From Saccharibacillus endophyticus (GTDB lineage: Bacteria > Bacillota > Bacilli > Paenibacillales > Paenibacillaceae), in the NCBI RefSeq assembly GCF_013185185.1, contig NZ_JAAZWE010000004.1, positions 280,232 through 344,231 of the forward strand: DNA of 64,000 nucleotides. Reading direction: 5' to 3'. The stretch's first letter is position 1, and every line of letters begins with the position of its first letter. The position numbers were made by a program, and so were the translations under genes. Of this stretch, positions 44,846 through 55,189 are shown piece by piece. The notes beneath the pieces are model-generated. The model was not told the DNA's origin. It saw only the letters and a list, made by a program, of their open reading frames with translations, and did no database searches.

Positions 44846-45049
44846 TAATTTTGTCGAATGAATCACTATAAAATTAAGTCTTAAGATCTATTTTCGGAAA
44901 TAAAAATCCAAAAAATTCAAAAAAGAGTATTCAAATCTTTTCATACCTTACCGATATAACAATTATTAGACTTTATTCGACAAATTAAGACTTTTGAAAT
45001 AGGGAGGGCCTCTCTCTTCTCTTTTCAAAAAGCTCAGGAGGCCCACACC

Positions 45050-46753
45050 ATGAAAAACTTGAACGTCCGCTGGAAAATCTTGATTCTTACTTTCATCTCC
45101 GCCCTTCTGCTGGCCGCAGTCGGTTACAGCGGCTACGACGCCACCAAGAAAGTGTCCGACGCTTCGGAACGCATGTACAACGAGAACGTGAAAGCCATGG
45201 CGATTTTGGACGAAGTACGCACCAACAATATCTCGATGCAGTCGATCGTGCTCGAAATGATCATCGCTACCGACCAGGCGCAGCTTGCTAAACTCAAAGA
45301 CGCGCTCACCCAAGCACAAAAATCGAATAACGCTTATTACGAACAGTTGAGCACCTTGGACATGTCCACCGAAATGAAAACGCAGTATGACGCTTTTCGC
45401 GCCGTCGTTCCGAATTATCGCGCCGCGCTTGAAGAAGTCGTGACTTTGAGCGAACAAAACGAAAACGATCAAGCTTACTCCGTATTTTCGGAAAAAGTTC
45501 AATCGCTCCGTCAGGAAACGAACGATATGCTGCAAAGCATCACCACCTTGCAGGCCAACGAAGCCCAAAACAGCAGCGAGCAAACCGTCGCGCTCAAAAA
45601 CGGGTCCCTGCTCCTGATTCTCTCCCTGCTGGCAGCAGGCATCGCACTCTCTTTGATCGTCGGTTACCTGATTGCCCGCGCGGTCTCCGCGCCGCTTCGC
45701 AATATCCAGCAGCTGATGCAAAATGCGGCAAACGGCGATCTTACGGTCCGAGCCGACTATCAATCCCGCGACGAAATCGGGCAGCTGTCGTATTCCTTCA
45801 ACGGCATGATCGCAGGTCTTCGCGGCATCATCCAAAAAGTAGACGAGAGCGCCATGACCCTGTCCGCGTCTTCCGAGCAGCTGACGGCAAGCGCCGAACA
45901 AACAGCCGTCGCTTCCGGTCACATCGCTTCTTCGTCCAGCGTTCTGGCTGACGGCTTCGAGACGCAAACGCGGACGGTATCCGGCGTCTCGCACTCGGCC
46001 GATCAACTCGCCGATCATATGACCAGCATCCGCGGCGGCAGCGAGTCGATCGCCGAACTTGCCGAACGCACCGAACAGTCCGCCAATGCAGGCTTGAGCG
46101 AAGTCCATGAAGTGCTGCAACAAATCCGGGATATCGATACCAGCGTAAGCCATACCGGAGCCGTGATGACGTCGTTGGAGCGCCGCATCGAAGATATCGA
46201 CATGCTCGTCTCCGCGATTCAACAAGTCGCCAAGCAAACGAATCTGCTCGCGCTGAACGCTTCGATCGAAGCCGCGCGTGCCGGAGAAGCCGGAAGAGGC
46301 TTCGACGTCGTGGCCCAAGAAATCCGCAAGCTGGCCGAGTCTGCTGCCGAATCCGCTTCGCAAATCACGGAAACGGTTCGTTCCGTCCAAGACGAAAGCC
46401 GCAAAGCCGTCGTCTCCATGAACGAAGCCGCAGGTCGAGTGAAGCAGGGCGTCGAAGGCGCCGGACGCGTATCCGATTCCTTCTCTTCGATCCAGCGTTC
46501 GGTCGCCGACGTCTCCGGCCGAATCGGCGAAATCTCCCGCTCCATCGCTTCCGCTTCCGGCCAATCCGTCGAAATCGGCCGCGCGATGCAAAGCATAGGT
46601 CGCGTCACCGAACAAGGCGCCGCAGGTCTTCAAGAAGTCAGCGCCGCGAGCGAGGAACAACTGTCCACCATGGAAGAAGTCAACGGCTCCGCCCGTTACC
46701 TCTCCCAACTCGCCGAAGATCTTCAGCAGGAGATGACGAAGTTCAAGCTGTAA
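45050..46753 (+). CDS. Methyl-accepting chemotaxis protein
   Basis: A transmembrane chemoreceptor. Membrane segment 1 at ~9-28, four-helix-bundle ligand domain ~30-185, membrane segment 2 ([21 protein letters not shown]) ~186-207, HAMP ~208-260, then the signalling coiled coil whose hairpin tip reads [42 protein letters not shown]. Length is 567 aa. The ligand is unknown. CAGGAGG precedes the ATG. It is transcribed alone and followed by two terminator hairpins. Confidence 0.94.
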   Translation: MKNLNVRWKILILTFISALLLAAVGYSGYDATKKVSDASERMYNENVKAMAILDEVRTNNISMQSIVLEMIIATDQAQLAKLKDALTQAQKSNNAYYEQLSTLDMSTEMKTQYDAFRAVVPNYRAALEEVVTLSEQNENDQAYSVFSEKVQSLRQETNDMLQSITTLQANEAQNSSEQTVALKNGSLLLILSLLAAGIALSLIVGYLIARAVSAPLRNIQQLMQNAANGDLTVRADYQSRDEIGQLSYSFNGMIAGLRGIIQKVDESAMTLSASSEQLTASAEQTAVASGHIASSSSVLADGFETQTRTVSGVSHSADQLADHMTSIRGGSESIAELAERTEQSANAGLSEVHEVLQQIRDIDTSVSHTGAVMTSLERRIEDIDMLVSAIQQVAKQTNLLALNASIEAARAGEAGRGFDVVAQEIRKLAESAAESASQITETVRSVQDESRKAVVSMNEAAGRVKQGVEGAGRVSDSFSSIQRSVADVSGRIGEISRSIASASGQSVEIGRAMQSIGRVTEQGAAGLQEVSAASEEQLSTMEEVNGSARYLSQLAEDLQQEMTKFKL

Positions 46754-46847
46754 CCGGACATGGATCGGGTTCGCGAAACTCCGGCGGAATCGCACCCTTG
46801 CCGGACAATCGGACGAAGTCCGAACCTCAAAACTTAAGCATGTTTCT

Positions 46848-46951
46848 CGGCCGCGGGCGGAACGCCACCGCCTGCGGGAAAGAGTTCCTTCCCTTTCCCG
46901 CGGCCGTTTACCATACACCAAAAACCCCGGCAGATTATATGCCGGGGTTTT
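46848..46951. terminator. Two consecutive hairpins after the chemoreceptor gene
   Basis: CGGCCGCGGG (46848-46857) pairs with CCCGCGGCCG (46897-46906). Then AAAACCCCGGCA (46921-46932) pairs with TGCCGGGGTTTT (46940-46951), a compact bidirectional terminator. Confidence 0.85.
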
Positions 46952-46989
46952 GTGCGGTGGGGGAAGTTTGGTTTTAATGAAAAGCTCGT

Positions 46990-47154
46990 GGCGGAGAGTA
47001 AGATTCGTGCAGGAGTGCCCGACCTTCATCGAATATTCTTCCCCGAAAAGTCGGACACGCTCGCCTTTGAAATCGGGAAGCTTCCTCCATCGAATCCATC
47101 CTGCTTCCCGATTGAGACAGCGACCGAAACGATTCTTACTCGCAGCCCTGCCGC
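46990..47154 (-). repeat. Large hairpin element, copy 6
   Basis: Outer arms GCGGAGAGTAAGATTCGT and ACGATTCTTACTCGC, inner stem ATCGGGAAGC/GCTTCCCGAT, and CTCGCCTTTGAA facing GAGACAGCGAC. It has a longer left arm like copy 2 (TGCCCGACC...AGTCGGACACG). Confidence 0.8.
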
Positions 47155-47200
47155 TTTTCATAAAACGAACGGGACTTCCCTCAATGCCGCAGCAAAAGCA

Positions 47201-47728
47201 TCAGAACTCCTGCCGCAAAATCGAATAGAGTTCGGAGTCGTGGAATTCTCCCTTGAAGTACATATGCTCCCGCATCCGGCCTTCCCGCTTCATGCCGAGC
47301 CGTTTCATCACATTCGACGAAGCTTCGTTCTCGGGACGGCAGGTGGCCGAAATCCGGTGAATGTCGAGCTCGCCAAAGCCCATGCGCAGCATAGCGAAAG
47401 CCGACTCCGTCGCATAGCCTTTTCCCCAAAACCGCGGATTGAACGCATAGCCGATCTCCGCGTTAAAACCCGCCTTATGAATGCCGCAGCCGCCGATCAG
47501 CTCTCCGGTTTCTTTTAGCGTCACGACCAACTCGTAACTTCTGCGCGGAATCTCGCGGCTCATCTCGATCATCTGCTCGACGAATTCCTTTGTTTCCTCC
47601 TCCGTGTTCGGACCCCACATGGAATAGCGAACCACAACCGGATCGGAGGAATAGGCGTGAACGGCCTCCCAGTCACTTGGAACGGCATCGCGTAAAATCA
47701 GGCGCTCCGTTTCGATGGAAATTTTCAT
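47201..47728 (-). CDS. GNAT family N-acetyltransferase (RimJ/RimL type)
   Basis: Acetyl-CoA-dependent acetyltransferase, similar in layout to ribosomal-protein N-acetyltransferases. ETERLILRDAVPSDWEAVHAY opens the domain; NPRFWGKGYATESAFAML is the acetyl-CoA loop (residues ~97-114), and RPENEASSNVMKRLGMKREG is the conserved C-terminal block. Length is 175 aa from the ATG at 47728, with AAAGGAGG about 8 bases upstream. The substrate cannot be told from sequence. Confidence 0.88.
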   Translation of the reverse strand: MKISIETERLILRDAVPSDWEAVHAYSSDPVVVRYSMWGPNTEEETKEFVEQMIEMSREIPRRSYELVVTLKETGELIGGCGIHKAGFNAEIGYAFNPRFWGKGYATESAFAMLRMGFGELDIHRISATCRPENEASSNVMKRLGMKREGRMREHMYFKGEFHDSELYSILRQEF

Positions 47729-47812
47729 GTTCATTCCTCCTTTTTTCATATCGATTATGAACCGACTCGCTCATTCTGACAAGATACGATCCATGAATAT
47801 CCCGCGTTTCCA

Positions 47813-47862
47813 GACAAAAACGGACGATGCTTTCCTCTTTCGAGAAAAGCATCGTCCGTTGT
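47813..47862 (-). terminator. Terminator of the peptide-type ABC operon
   Basis: AACGGACGATGCTTT pairs with AAAGCATCGTCCGTT; on the minus strand the stem is followed by a TTTTTG run. Confidence 0.88.
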
Positions 47863-47891
47863 TAGGCAGATCGCTTGGTGAAAACGTCGAC

Positions 47892-49754
47892 TTATTTCGA
47901 AGCTTCGTAAGAGGCCAGGAATTCCTTCACCTTCGCAGGGTCCGCAGTCAGTACGTTGCCGGTGTCGACAAGCGGGCTGACCGTGGAAGCGGCTTTGATC
48001 TTGTTGCCTTCGTAGAATTGCAGGATTTCGTCCTGGTTGATCGAGTACAGAACTGCTTTGCGCAGATCCGCGCTCGTGCCGACCGGACGGTTTTCCGCCG
48101 TGTTGAACAACAGATACGTTACGGCGTTGCTTTCCAGCGTTTGCAGCTGCAGCTTGGAATCGCCTTCGACCACGGAGAATTTCGTTTCCGGCACGCCGTA
48201 GTACGAGTAGATTTCTCCGCTGCGCAGAGCCGCCAGAGCGCTGTCCGCGTCGGCGATAAAGCGCACGTCGATCTTGGAGATGTTCGGTTCGTTTTCCGTA
48301 CCCGGCATGTAAGCAGGGTTTTTGACGAACTTGGCGTCGTAGTCGTTTTTCTTCGTCAGGATGTAAGGACCGCTGGCGTACAGCGTGTTGTCGTAAGCCG
48401 CGCCTTCCGTTACCGTATTCTGGTCGCCGTAAGGAATGTCTTTCGTCACGTCGAATTTGGCTACGTCATACGTGTTGATGCTTTCGACTTGTTTCTTCGA
48501 CACGATGCCCGCCGATTGGTGGGCCAGGTAGTTCAGGACTTGCGGGAAAGGCTCGGTCGTCGTCAATTTTACTACTTGGTATTTGCCCGCCGCATTGTCG
48601 GCTTGCGTCTTGTCTTCGACCAATTCCGAGATCGGAGCTTCCAGACCGGCTTCAAGCGCCTCGCGAATCGTTCCGCCGCTTGCCGCCTGCGCGGAATCCA
48701 GCGAAGCCAGATCCGTTACCGCTTCGACGGTGCCGATGTGTTCGTGCAGCGAGTAGGTACGGTGATCCGGTACGGAATCTTTGTTTTTCGCGCGGTCGAG
48801 CGAGAAGATGACGTCGTCCGCGCCTACGCGTTCGCCCGTATCCACGGCTTTGTCGCCTTCGACTTTAGCGAAGTTGATATCGTCGCGCAAGATGAAGTAA
48901 TAGTCGGAGTTGCCGTCGGCGATGCTGAAGTTGCGCGACAGCGAACCGTCGGACGTGATTTTGTCGTCGTCCGTCAGGTTGATCAGACGCACGTACATGT
49001 TGGTGTTGATCGTATTGATCGAACCGTCGTTGCCTTTGATCGGGTCGAGCGAAGTCAGCGTGGACATCGCCTGCGTGATCAAGAGCGGATCGGTTGCGTT
49101 TTTGGCCGTGTCGTTGAACGAGATGTCTTCCCAAGCCAGAGCGCGGGATTTGGACAGGCGAACGGATTCCGGATTCAGAATCTCTTTGTTGATCGCCTGG
49201 CTTTTCAGCGAGATGTACAGCGGCGCGATATAGGCATTGTCGAACACGAGCTTTTGCTCCAGTTCTTTATATGTCGCTACATAGTCTTCCGGCGATTCCG
49301 TCGCGGCCTTGTCGATCAGGGAATCGATTTCGGAGTCGGCCAGGATGCTGTAGTCGCCGCCTGTCTTGAACAGCGAACGTACCGCGTAGTCCGGGTTGCC
49401 GGTTACGGTCGTCCAGCTGGAGAGAGCGACATCATAGTTGCCTGCATCCTGCTGCGACTTGAAGCTGCCGTAGTCCGGCTGCAGATTCAGCTTCACGTTG
49501 AAGCCGTTTTTCGTCAGTTGGTCGCGGATGATGTTGACGTCCGATTCTTGCGACGTCATCGCCAGCAGCTCGATATCCACCGGAGTGCCGGTCGTTGTCG
49601 TTTCCGCCGCCGTCTCGCCTTCCGTCTCGGTCGTCGTTGCCGCCGGAGCAGCCGTATCCGACTTCGTCGTTACCGACGAGCAGCCTGCCAGTACCAGCAA
49701 TAAGGACAGCAGCAGTACGGTCAGCGTTTTGGTGAACTTGTAAGATTGACGCAT
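47892..49754 (-). CDS. ABC transporter substrate-binding lipoprotein, family 5, with permuted domain order
   Basis: A 620-aa family-5 (oligopeptide/dipeptide/nickel) binding protein with lipobox LVLAGC (residues ~20-25) and a Thr/Ala/Glu linker. Residues ~59-214 read as the segment that normally ends such proteins: IIRDQLTKNGFNVKLNLQ, GNYDVALSSW, DSEIDSLIDKA, YKELEQKL, APLYISL and WEDISF. Only then, from ~220, comes the usual beginning: LITQAMSTLTSLDPIKGND, DYYFILRDDINF, GADDVIFSLDRAK, SGPYILTKKND, FIADADSALAALRSGEI, and it stops at DPAKVKEFLASYEASK, where ordinary members continue. The start at 49754 has GGGGGAG upstream. The ligand is unknown. Confidence 0.87.
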   Translation of the reverse strand: MRQSYKFTKTLTVLLLSLLLVLAGCSSVTTKSDTAAPAATTTETEGETAAETTTTGTPVDIELLAMTSQESDVNIIRDQLTKNGFNVKLNLQPDYGSFKSQQDAGNYDVALSSWTTVTGNPDYAVRSLFKTGGDYSILADSEIDSLIDKAATESPEDYVATYKELEQKLVFDNAYIAPLYISLKSQAINKEILNPESVRLSKSRALAWEDISFNDTAKNATDPLLITQAMSTLTSLDPIKGNDGSINTINTNMYVRLINLTDDDKITSDGSLSRNFSIADGNSDYYFILRDDINFAKVEGDKAVDTGERVGADDVIFSLDRAKNKDSVPDHRTYSLHEHIGTVEAVTDLASLDSAQAASGGTIREALEAGLEAPISELVEDKTQADNAAGKYQVVKLTTTEPFPQVLNYLAHQSAGIVSKKQVESINTYDVAKFDVTKDIPYGDQNTVTEGAAYDNTLYASGPYILTKKNDYDAKFVKNPAYMPGTENEPNISKIDVRFIADADSALAALRSGEIYSYYGVPETKFSVVEGDSKLQLQTLESNAVTYLLFNTAENRPVGTSADLRKAVLYSINQDEILQFYEGNKIKAASTVSPLVDTGNVLTADPAKVKEFLASYEASK

Positions 49755-49828
49755 GTTTTTCTCCCCCTTTATATGTGTAACGCTATATATTTGGTCCAAA
49801 GCTCCTCGGACGCATGCGTCGCGAACTT

Positions 49829-51373
49829 TTAATCCAGCTTCGGATCGAGCGCGTCCCGCAGTCCGTCGCCCAAAAAGTTGAACGACAGAACCAGGGCGAT
49901 GATCGCCAGACCCGGATAAACGGCCAGATAAGAGTTCGTTTCCAGATACGCGCTGCCGAGCTTCAGAATGTTGCCCCATTCCGGAATATGCGGCTCCACG
50001 CCGAGTCCCAAATAACTGAGACTGCTCGTGGAGATGACGGCCGTGCCGATGGTCAAAGTCGCCTTGACGATCATCGGAGCCATCGAATTCGGCACGATAT
50101 GCTTAAAAATGATCGACAGATTGCCGGAGCCGAATGCTCTTGCCGCATCGACGAATTCGTACGTGGATACCATCAGGACGTTGGCTCTCATCGTCCGGGC
50201 GTAAGTCGGGATAGCCCCTACGCTCAGCGCGAGAATCAGATTGACCGTGCTCGCGCCGAACGCCGCGATGATCGCGATCGCCAGCAGGATGCCGGGGATC
50301 GAATACAGAATATCCAGCGCCCGCATGATGACGTTGTCGGTGCGCCGCCCGTAGTAACCGGACACCGCACCCAGAATGCCGCCGATGACGAAAGGAATGA
50401 TCGTGGACACGGCGCCGACGATCAGCGAAATCCGGGCACCGAATACGATGCGCGAGAACAAGTCGCGGCCGAAGTTGTCGGTACCGAGCGGATAAGCCAG
50501 ACTCGGGGTCTGAAGAATCGCGCCGTAGTTGTTTTCCACCGCCATGCTGTAGTCGAAGGTGAAGAGACTGCAGACGGACAAGGAGAACAGGAAGAAAATG
50601 AAGAACATCCCCAGCATCGACGTGGTGCCTCTCGACAAGCGCTCGATCGCGTCTTCCCATCTTGGCGAAGCCGGCGATTTCTGGCTGCGGATCTTCGCCA
50701 GCAGAACGATGCCCAGCAGCAGAGCGAACAGATTGCCTGTCGCGGTAGTCAAGATTAGTGCGAAAGCCAGCCACATCATCTTCGGCGGGACATGACTTCT
50801 TTTCACGAAAATAGCAATCAGAATCAACGAGAGAAACTGGAATCCCGCCACGATCATCAGCACCAGCATGCCCAGCGGGAATGTGTCGGCTACGTAAGGC
50901 TTGAACAGGTTGAGCGCCGAGATTCCGATCACGCCGATCTGCGTCATGACCATATATCCGGCGAATACGTATTCCGGCGTCTTGACCTTCTTTACAAGCT
51001 GGAAGGCCGCCGCCGTCGCGAATACGTTCCCCGTCGCCAAGCTGAGCAGCTGCACCCAGCCGAGCACTCTTGTCCGGCCGCGAATGTAACCTGTCGCAGC
51101 CAGATCATGCCGGATCAATAAAGAAATCACGACTTGTACCAATGTAAAAAATGCGTAAGCCGCCGCGATCGTCAACACGCCGGACTTGATCGCGCCCGTG
51201 CCGTAGTCGAACGAATTGGCCAGCAGGACCAGCGTCAGCAGCAGCGAAGCGATCCAGGCGAAGCCGGATTGCGCGTACTCTGACGAAGCGCGCGTGCCTC
51301 CGCCGAGGCCGGCATCCAGCCCCGACGGGGAAGAACCTGCGGCCGAAGGTTCGGTAACCGATAACTCGGACAT
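49829..51373 (-). CDS. ABC transporter permease, DppC/OppC family, with long N-terminal membrane extension
   Basis: The last ~270 residues are a standard OppC permease: [24 protein letters not shown], then the coupling loop [25 protein letters not shown], and the C-terminal [16 protein letters not shown]. Length is 514 aa instead of ~300. The extra N-terminal ~230 residues contain about five further membrane segments ([81 protein letters not shown]). It follows the OppB-type gene by 21 bp. Confidence 0.9.
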   Translation of the reverse strand: MSELSVTEPSAAGSSPSGLDAGLGGGTRASSEYAQSGFAWIASLLLTLVLLANSFDYGTGAIKSGVLTIAAAYAFFTLVQVVISLLIRHDLAATGYIRGRTRVLGWVQLLSLATGNVFATAAAFQLVKKVKTPEYVFAGYMVMTQIGVIGISALNLFKPYVADTFPLGMLVLMIVAGFQFLSLILIAIFVKRSHVPPKMMWLAFALILTTATGNLFALLLGIVLLAKIRSQKSPASPRWEDAIERLSRGTTSMLGMFFIFFLFSLSVCSLFTFDYSMAVENNYGAILQTPSLAYPLGTDNFGRDLFSRIVFGARISLIVGAVSTIIPFVIGGILGAVSGYYGRRTDNVIMRALDILYSIPGILLAIAIIAAFGASTVNLILALSVGAIPTYARTMRANVLMVSTYEFVDAARAFGSGNLSIIFKHIVPNSMAPMIVKATLTIGTAVISTSSLSYLGLGVEPHIPEWGNILKLGSAYLETNSYLAVYPGLAIIALVLSFNFLGDGLRDALDPKLD

Positions 51374-51394
51374 TTCGCATGTCCCCCTTTTTGT

Positions 51395-52837
51395 CTAGTA
51401 TTGCTTCATCTTGGTACGGATTCTCGGATCGATAAACGCGTACAGCACGTCGATGATCACATTGACGAGCGAGATCGCGATCGCCGTGTAGACGACGCCG
51501 CCCATCACGGCCGGAATATCCGGAACGAACTGTTTATCGACGATATAGCTGCCGAGACCGCTGATATTGAAGACTTTCTCCGTGATCGCCGCTCCGCCCA
51601 GCATCGCGCCGAACTGAAGGCCCACCACGGTAACGATCGGAATAAGCGCGTTGCGAACGGTATGCTTCATTAATACGGTGCGACGTCCAAGCCCTTTGGC
51701 TTTGGCCGTCAGGATATAATCTTCGTTCATGACTTCCAATGTCGACGAACGGGTCATCCGCGCTACCGCCGCCGTCAGTCCCGTGCCGAGCACAATGACC
51801 GGCATGATGAACGACAACACATTCCCCGGCGTGTAGGTGGCAGGCAGCCAACCCAGCTTGATCGAGAAGCCGAGAATGAATACCAGACCTTGCCAGAAGT
51901 TCGGGATGGACAAGCCGATGAGCGCGATGAACATGAAGCTGTAATCGAGCCAAGAGTTACGGCGCGCCGCCGACAGGATACCGATCGGCAATGCGACCAG
52001 CAAGGCCAGCACCAGCGAGAACGAAGCCAGCATCAACGTCACCGGGAACTTTCGCATGATGGTGGACGCGACATCTTCGTTACCCGCGAAAGATTTGCCC
52101 AGGTCCAACGTCATCACGCCGCGAATATTGTCCCAAAGCTGTACGAGGTAGGGACGATCCAAACCGTAGATTTGGTTGAACCGGTCAATCTGTTCGGCGG
52201 TGGCCGTTTCCCCGAGGATGTTCGCCGCCGGGTTCATCGGCGAGAGGTTCAAAATCGTGAACACCAGGGCTGATACGCCGACAACCACGAACAGAGTCAT
52301 CAGCAGTCGTTCGAATATGTATTTCGAATAGGCATTGCTGTACAGCAGCATCAGAATCACCATCGGGAATCCGATCACGAAGGCAATAGCCGCAAAGACC
52401 GGATTGGCGATCAGCGCTTCGAACGTCGCCGCGTAGTCGTTTCTCGGAACGTTTCCGCCGCGCGCGCGTTCAGCCGTGATCTCGTCAGCCTTGGCTCGAA
52501 GCCGTTCCTCCACTCGCTGGTCAACCTCGCGCTTGGTCTCTGCCTCGCTCGGCTGCTGTTTGAAAAATCGCTGTTTATCCGCCAACTGCCGGGCAAATTC
52601 GGTTCGCAGTTCCTTTTCAACGCCGGATGCTTTCAGTTCCTGAAGTACCGCAGCGCGCAGCTGCGCGTATCCCCCGCTGCCGCGACGAGCAAGCCATACG
52701 GCAAGCACAATCAGATTGACTGGGGCTCCGAGCAGCAATAACCAGAAGCGATAGCCGGGAATGCCCAACATTTTGCGGTATAAACGTCCGATCGGCGCAT
52801 GCCAGGACGATTGTTGTTTTTTTTCAGCCGCCTCCAT
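51395..52837 (-). CDS. ABC transporter permease, DppB/OppB family, with N-terminal extension
   Basis: The C-terminal ~315 residues are a typical OppB permease: RLLMTLFVVVGVSALVFTILNLSPMNPA, YGLDRPYLVQLWDNIRGV, LGKSFAGNEDVASTI, and the coupling loop MNEDYILTAKAKGLGRRTVLMKHTVRNALIP. The N-terminal ~165 residues are extra: a membrane segment (FWLLLLGAPVNLIVLAVWLA), a charged, probably helical region (ELRTEFARQLADKQRFF to RVEERLRAKADEITAE), and a second membrane segment. The ATG at 52837 has TAGGAGG upstream. It is the first gene of the minus-strand operon. Confidence 0.9.
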   Translation of the reverse strand: MEAAEKKQQSSWHAPIGRLYRKMLGIPGYRFWLLLLGAPVNLIVLAVWLARRGSGGYAQLRAAVLQELKASGVEKELRTEFARQLADKQRFFKQQPSEAETKREVDQRVEERLRAKADEITAERARGGNVPRNDYAATFEALIANPVFAAIAFVIGFPMVILMLLYSNAYSKYIFERLLMTLFVVVGVSALVFTILNLSPMNPAANILGETATAEQIDRFNQIYGLDRPYLVQLWDNIRGVMTLDLGKSFAGNEDVASTIMRKFPVTLMLASFSLVLALLVALPIGILSAARRNSWLDYSFMFIALIGLSIPNFWQGLVFILGFSIKLGWLPATYTPGNVLSFIMPVIVLGTGLTAAVARMTRSSTLEVMNEDYILTAKAKGLGRRTVLMKHTVRNALIPIVTVVGLQFGAMLGGAAITEKVFNISGLGSYIVDKQFVPDIPAVMGGVVYTAIAISLVNVIIDVLYAFIDPRIRTKMKQY

Positions 52838-53016
52838 AAAAAACTTGCCTCCTAAAACGTTGCAAATGTATAATTCGTTCATAGCGATTTAATTCCGATT
52901 AATATACTCGTATTTATAAGTCGTATTTTAGGGTTCAGACTCCTAAAAAGTCAAGAGATACCGAAAACATTTTTGGTGACAGCATATAACGGATAAGATA
53001 ACGGGGGCCGACGGGG
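52838..53016. promoter_or_regulatory. Divergent promoter region of the peptide-type ABC system
   Basis: 179 bp between the permease operon and the fused ATPase gene; AT-rich in the middle (TTAATATACTCGTATTTATA). Both transcription units must start here. Confidence 0.5.
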
Positions 53017-54801
53017 ATGGAAAAACTGTTGCAAGTCAGCAATTTACGCGTATCGTTCGTAGCGCGCGAGACCGAAACGGAAGCGGTGCGCGGCGTGAGT
53101 TTTGAATTGAATAAAGGGGAAACGCTCGGGATCGTCGGCGAATCGGGCAGCGGAAAAAGCGTGACGGCCCGCGCGATCATGCGGCTGCTGCCGGAAGCCT
53201 CTTCCCGCGTCAAAAGCGGAGAAGTCATGTTCCTCGGACAAAACCTGGCGCAAAAAAGCAGAAAAGAAATGGAAGCAATCCGGGGTCGGGATATCGGAAT
53301 GATTTTCCAAGACCCGATGACGTCGCTCAATCCGACGCTGCGCATCGGCGAACAGATCGCCGAGACGCTGCGCAAGCACCGTAAAATTTCCAAGCGCGAA
53401 GCGAAAACGGCAGCCGTCGAAATGCTCAAGCTGGTCGGCATCCGCGATCCGGAAACGCGCTTCAACCAATACCCGCATGAATTCTCCGGCGGGATGCGCC
53501 AACGCGCGATGATCGCGATCGCGCTCGCCTGCCGTCCGTCGCTGCTGATCGCCGACGAGCCGACCACCGCGCTTGACGTGACGATTCAGGCACAGATTCT
53601 GAACGTGATGAAGCAGATGCAGGAAAAGCTCGGCACGGCGATTGTCCTGATTACGCATGATCTCGGCGTCGTGGCCGGGATGTGCGATCGCGTCGTCGTC
53701 ATGAAAAGCGGCCAGATCGTCGAAGAAGGCCGGACGGCAGACATTTTCGCGAACCCGCAGCATCCGTACACGAAAAAGCTGCTGAACGCGCTCCCGCGTC
53801 TGGACGAGCCGAAAAAGCCTAAGCCGGGACGCGTCGTTGGGACGACCGACACTTCCACGATTGTTTCAACCGAAGACACCCCTGCTCCCCGACCGCTGCT
53901 TGAAGTCCGCTCGCTCCAGCAGCATTTCAATCTGGGCAAAGGACGTACGCTCAAAGCCGTCAACGATATCAGTTTCTTTATCCGCGAAGGCGAAACGCTG
54001 GGCATGGTCGGCGAATCCGGCAGCGGCAAATCGACGACGGGCCGCGCGATTTTGCGGTTGCACGAACCGACTAGCGGCGACGTCTTATACCGGGGCATGG
54101 CCGTCAACCGGCTGTCCGCCAAAGAAATGAAACTCATGCGCCGCGAGATGCAGATGATTTTCCAGGACCCGTACGCTTCGCTCAACCCGAGACTGAAAGT
54201 ACTGGACATTATCGGCGAAGCGATGGACGTGCACGGACTGACGAAGGACGCCAACCAACGCCGGGCGCGCGTGGAGGAACTGCTGGAGATGGTCGGTCTC
54301 GATCCGGCGTTCGCGCTGCGTTACCCGCACGAATTTTCCGGCGGCCAGCGTCAGCGGATCGGTATCGCCCGGGCGCTCGCGGTCGAGCCGAAGTTTATCG
54401 TCTGCGACGAACCGCTGTCCGCGCTGGACGTGTCGATCCAGTCGCAGATCGTGACGCTGCTGGAAGACCTTCAGCAAAAGCTGGGCCTGACTTACTTGTT
54501 CATCGCGCACGACCTGTCGATGGTGAAGCATATCAGCGACCGCGTCGCGGTAATGTATGCGGGCAAGATCGTGGAGCTGGCGGAAAGCGAAGAGTTGTAC
54601 AACAACCCGCAGCATCCGTATACCAAGTCGCTGCTGGCGGCGATTCCGGTTCCCGATCCGACGATCGAAGCGAAAAAGAAACGCACATTGCTGGAAGAGG
54701 ATCACGGCGAGGACAAGTACGGGCTGGAAGGTTCGGAGCTGGTGGAGGTGTCGCCGGGGCATTGGGTGGCGGTGCAGACGAAAGAATTGGCGGGGGATTG
54801 A
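53017..54801 (+). CDS. Fused dipeptide/oligopeptide ABC transporter ATPase (DppD-DppF fusion)
   Basis: Two complete nucleotide-binding domains in one 594-aa chain. Domain 1 (~1-265): Walker [10 protein letters not shown], signature [12 protein letters not shown], Walker [13 protein letters not shown], and the oligopeptide-type tail [14 protein letters not shown]. Domain 2 (~300-560): Walker [13 protein letters not shown], signature [12 protein letters not shown], Walker [13 protein letters not shown], and [17 protein letters not shown] Pro/Thr linker joins them. It should power the two divergently encoded permeases. ACGGGG precedes the ATG. Confidence 0.93.
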   Translation: MEKLLQVSNLRVSFVARETETEAVRGVSFELNKGETLGIVGESGSGKSVTARAIMRLLPEASSRVKSGEVMFLGQNLAQKSRKEMEAIRGRDIGMIFQDPMTSLNPTLRIGEQIAETLRKHRKISKREAKTAAVEMLKLVGIRDPETRFNQYPHEFSGGMRQRAMIAIALACRPSLLIADEPTTALDVTIQAQILNVMKQMQEKLGTAIVLITHDLGVVAGMCDRVVVMKSGQIVEEGRTADIFANPQHPYTKKLLNALPRLDEPKKPKPGRVVGTTDTSTIVSTEDTPAPRPLLEVRSLQQHFNLGKGRTLKAVNDISFFIREGETLGMVGESGSGKSTTGRAILRLHEPTSGDVLYRGMAVNRLSAKEMKLMRREMQMIFQDPYASLNPRLKVLDIIGEAMDVHGLTKDANQRRARVEELLEMVGLDPAFALRYPHEFSGGQRQRIGIARALAVEPKFIVCDEPLSALDVSIQSQIVTLLEDLQQKLGLTYLFIAHDLSMVKHISDRVAVMYAGKIVELAESEELYNNPQHPYTKSLLAAIPVPDPTIEAKKKRTLLEEDHGEDKYGLEGSELVEVSPGHWVAVQTKELAGD

Positions 54802-54900
54802 AATTCGCTCGACGTTTGGTGTCATCGGCATTCGTAACGACTCCTGGTTACGAGGCGTTCTATAAAAAGACGCATACACCGTAACGAAGGGGGAATCGTA

Positions 54901-55074
54901 ATGAGAAAGTTTAAGCTTCTAATGATCGGGCTGTTGTTGTTCATGATGATCGCCTATATCGTGCAAAGCTTGATGTACCAAACTTTTAATCCGATGATGT
55001 CAACCCTACTGTTTGCCGGTTGTGTCATCGTTCTTGTACAAATGCGAAAAAGCTTGACCCATACGCATGATTGA
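54901..55074 (+). CDS. Small membrane protein
   Basis: A 57-aa frame starting at the ATG at 54901 with AAGGGGGAA 7 bases upstream. It encodes two membrane segments (LLMIGLLLFMMIAYIVQSL and MMSTLLFAGCVIVLVQM) and a basic C-terminus (RKSLTHTHD). No family recognised. It sits 99 bp after the fused ATPase gene and directly before a terminator, so co-transcription with the ATPase is plausible. Confidence 0.65.
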   Translation: MRKFKLLMIGLLLFMMIAYIVQSLMYQTFNPMMSTLLFAGCVIVLVQMRKSLTHTHD

Positions 55075-55110
55075 AAATAATCAAATTCCAACCCGAATTT
55101 TTCAAAAAAA

Positions 55111-55160
55111 GAACTCCTTCGTTAATCGGTTTGTTCACCGATCCAACGAAGGAGTTTTCT
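55111..55160. terminator. Bidirectional terminator
   Basis: AACTCCTTCGTT (from 55112) pairs with AACGAAGGAGTT (to 55156), with an A run on the left and T runs on the right. Confidence 0.88.
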
Positions 55161-55189
55161 TTTTCGAATATTCCGAGAAATTCTAAGGT

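Noticed and set aside
44966..47161. Very long open frame (731 codons) on the minus strand across the chemoreceptor gene
   Set aside because: It is antisense to a clear methyl-accepting chemotaxis protein, has no ribosome site, and its product is low-complexity and unlike any protein. High third-position G+C opens the complementary frame.
47715..49703. 662-codon plus-strand frame opposite the binding-protein gene
   Set aside because: Antisense shadow; the minus-strand protein has a lipobox, ribosome site and family motifs.
49755..49979. 75-codon N-terminal extension of the binding protein
   Set aside because: The internal ATG at 49754 has a strong ribosome site and starts a proper lipoprotein signal; the extension would bury it.
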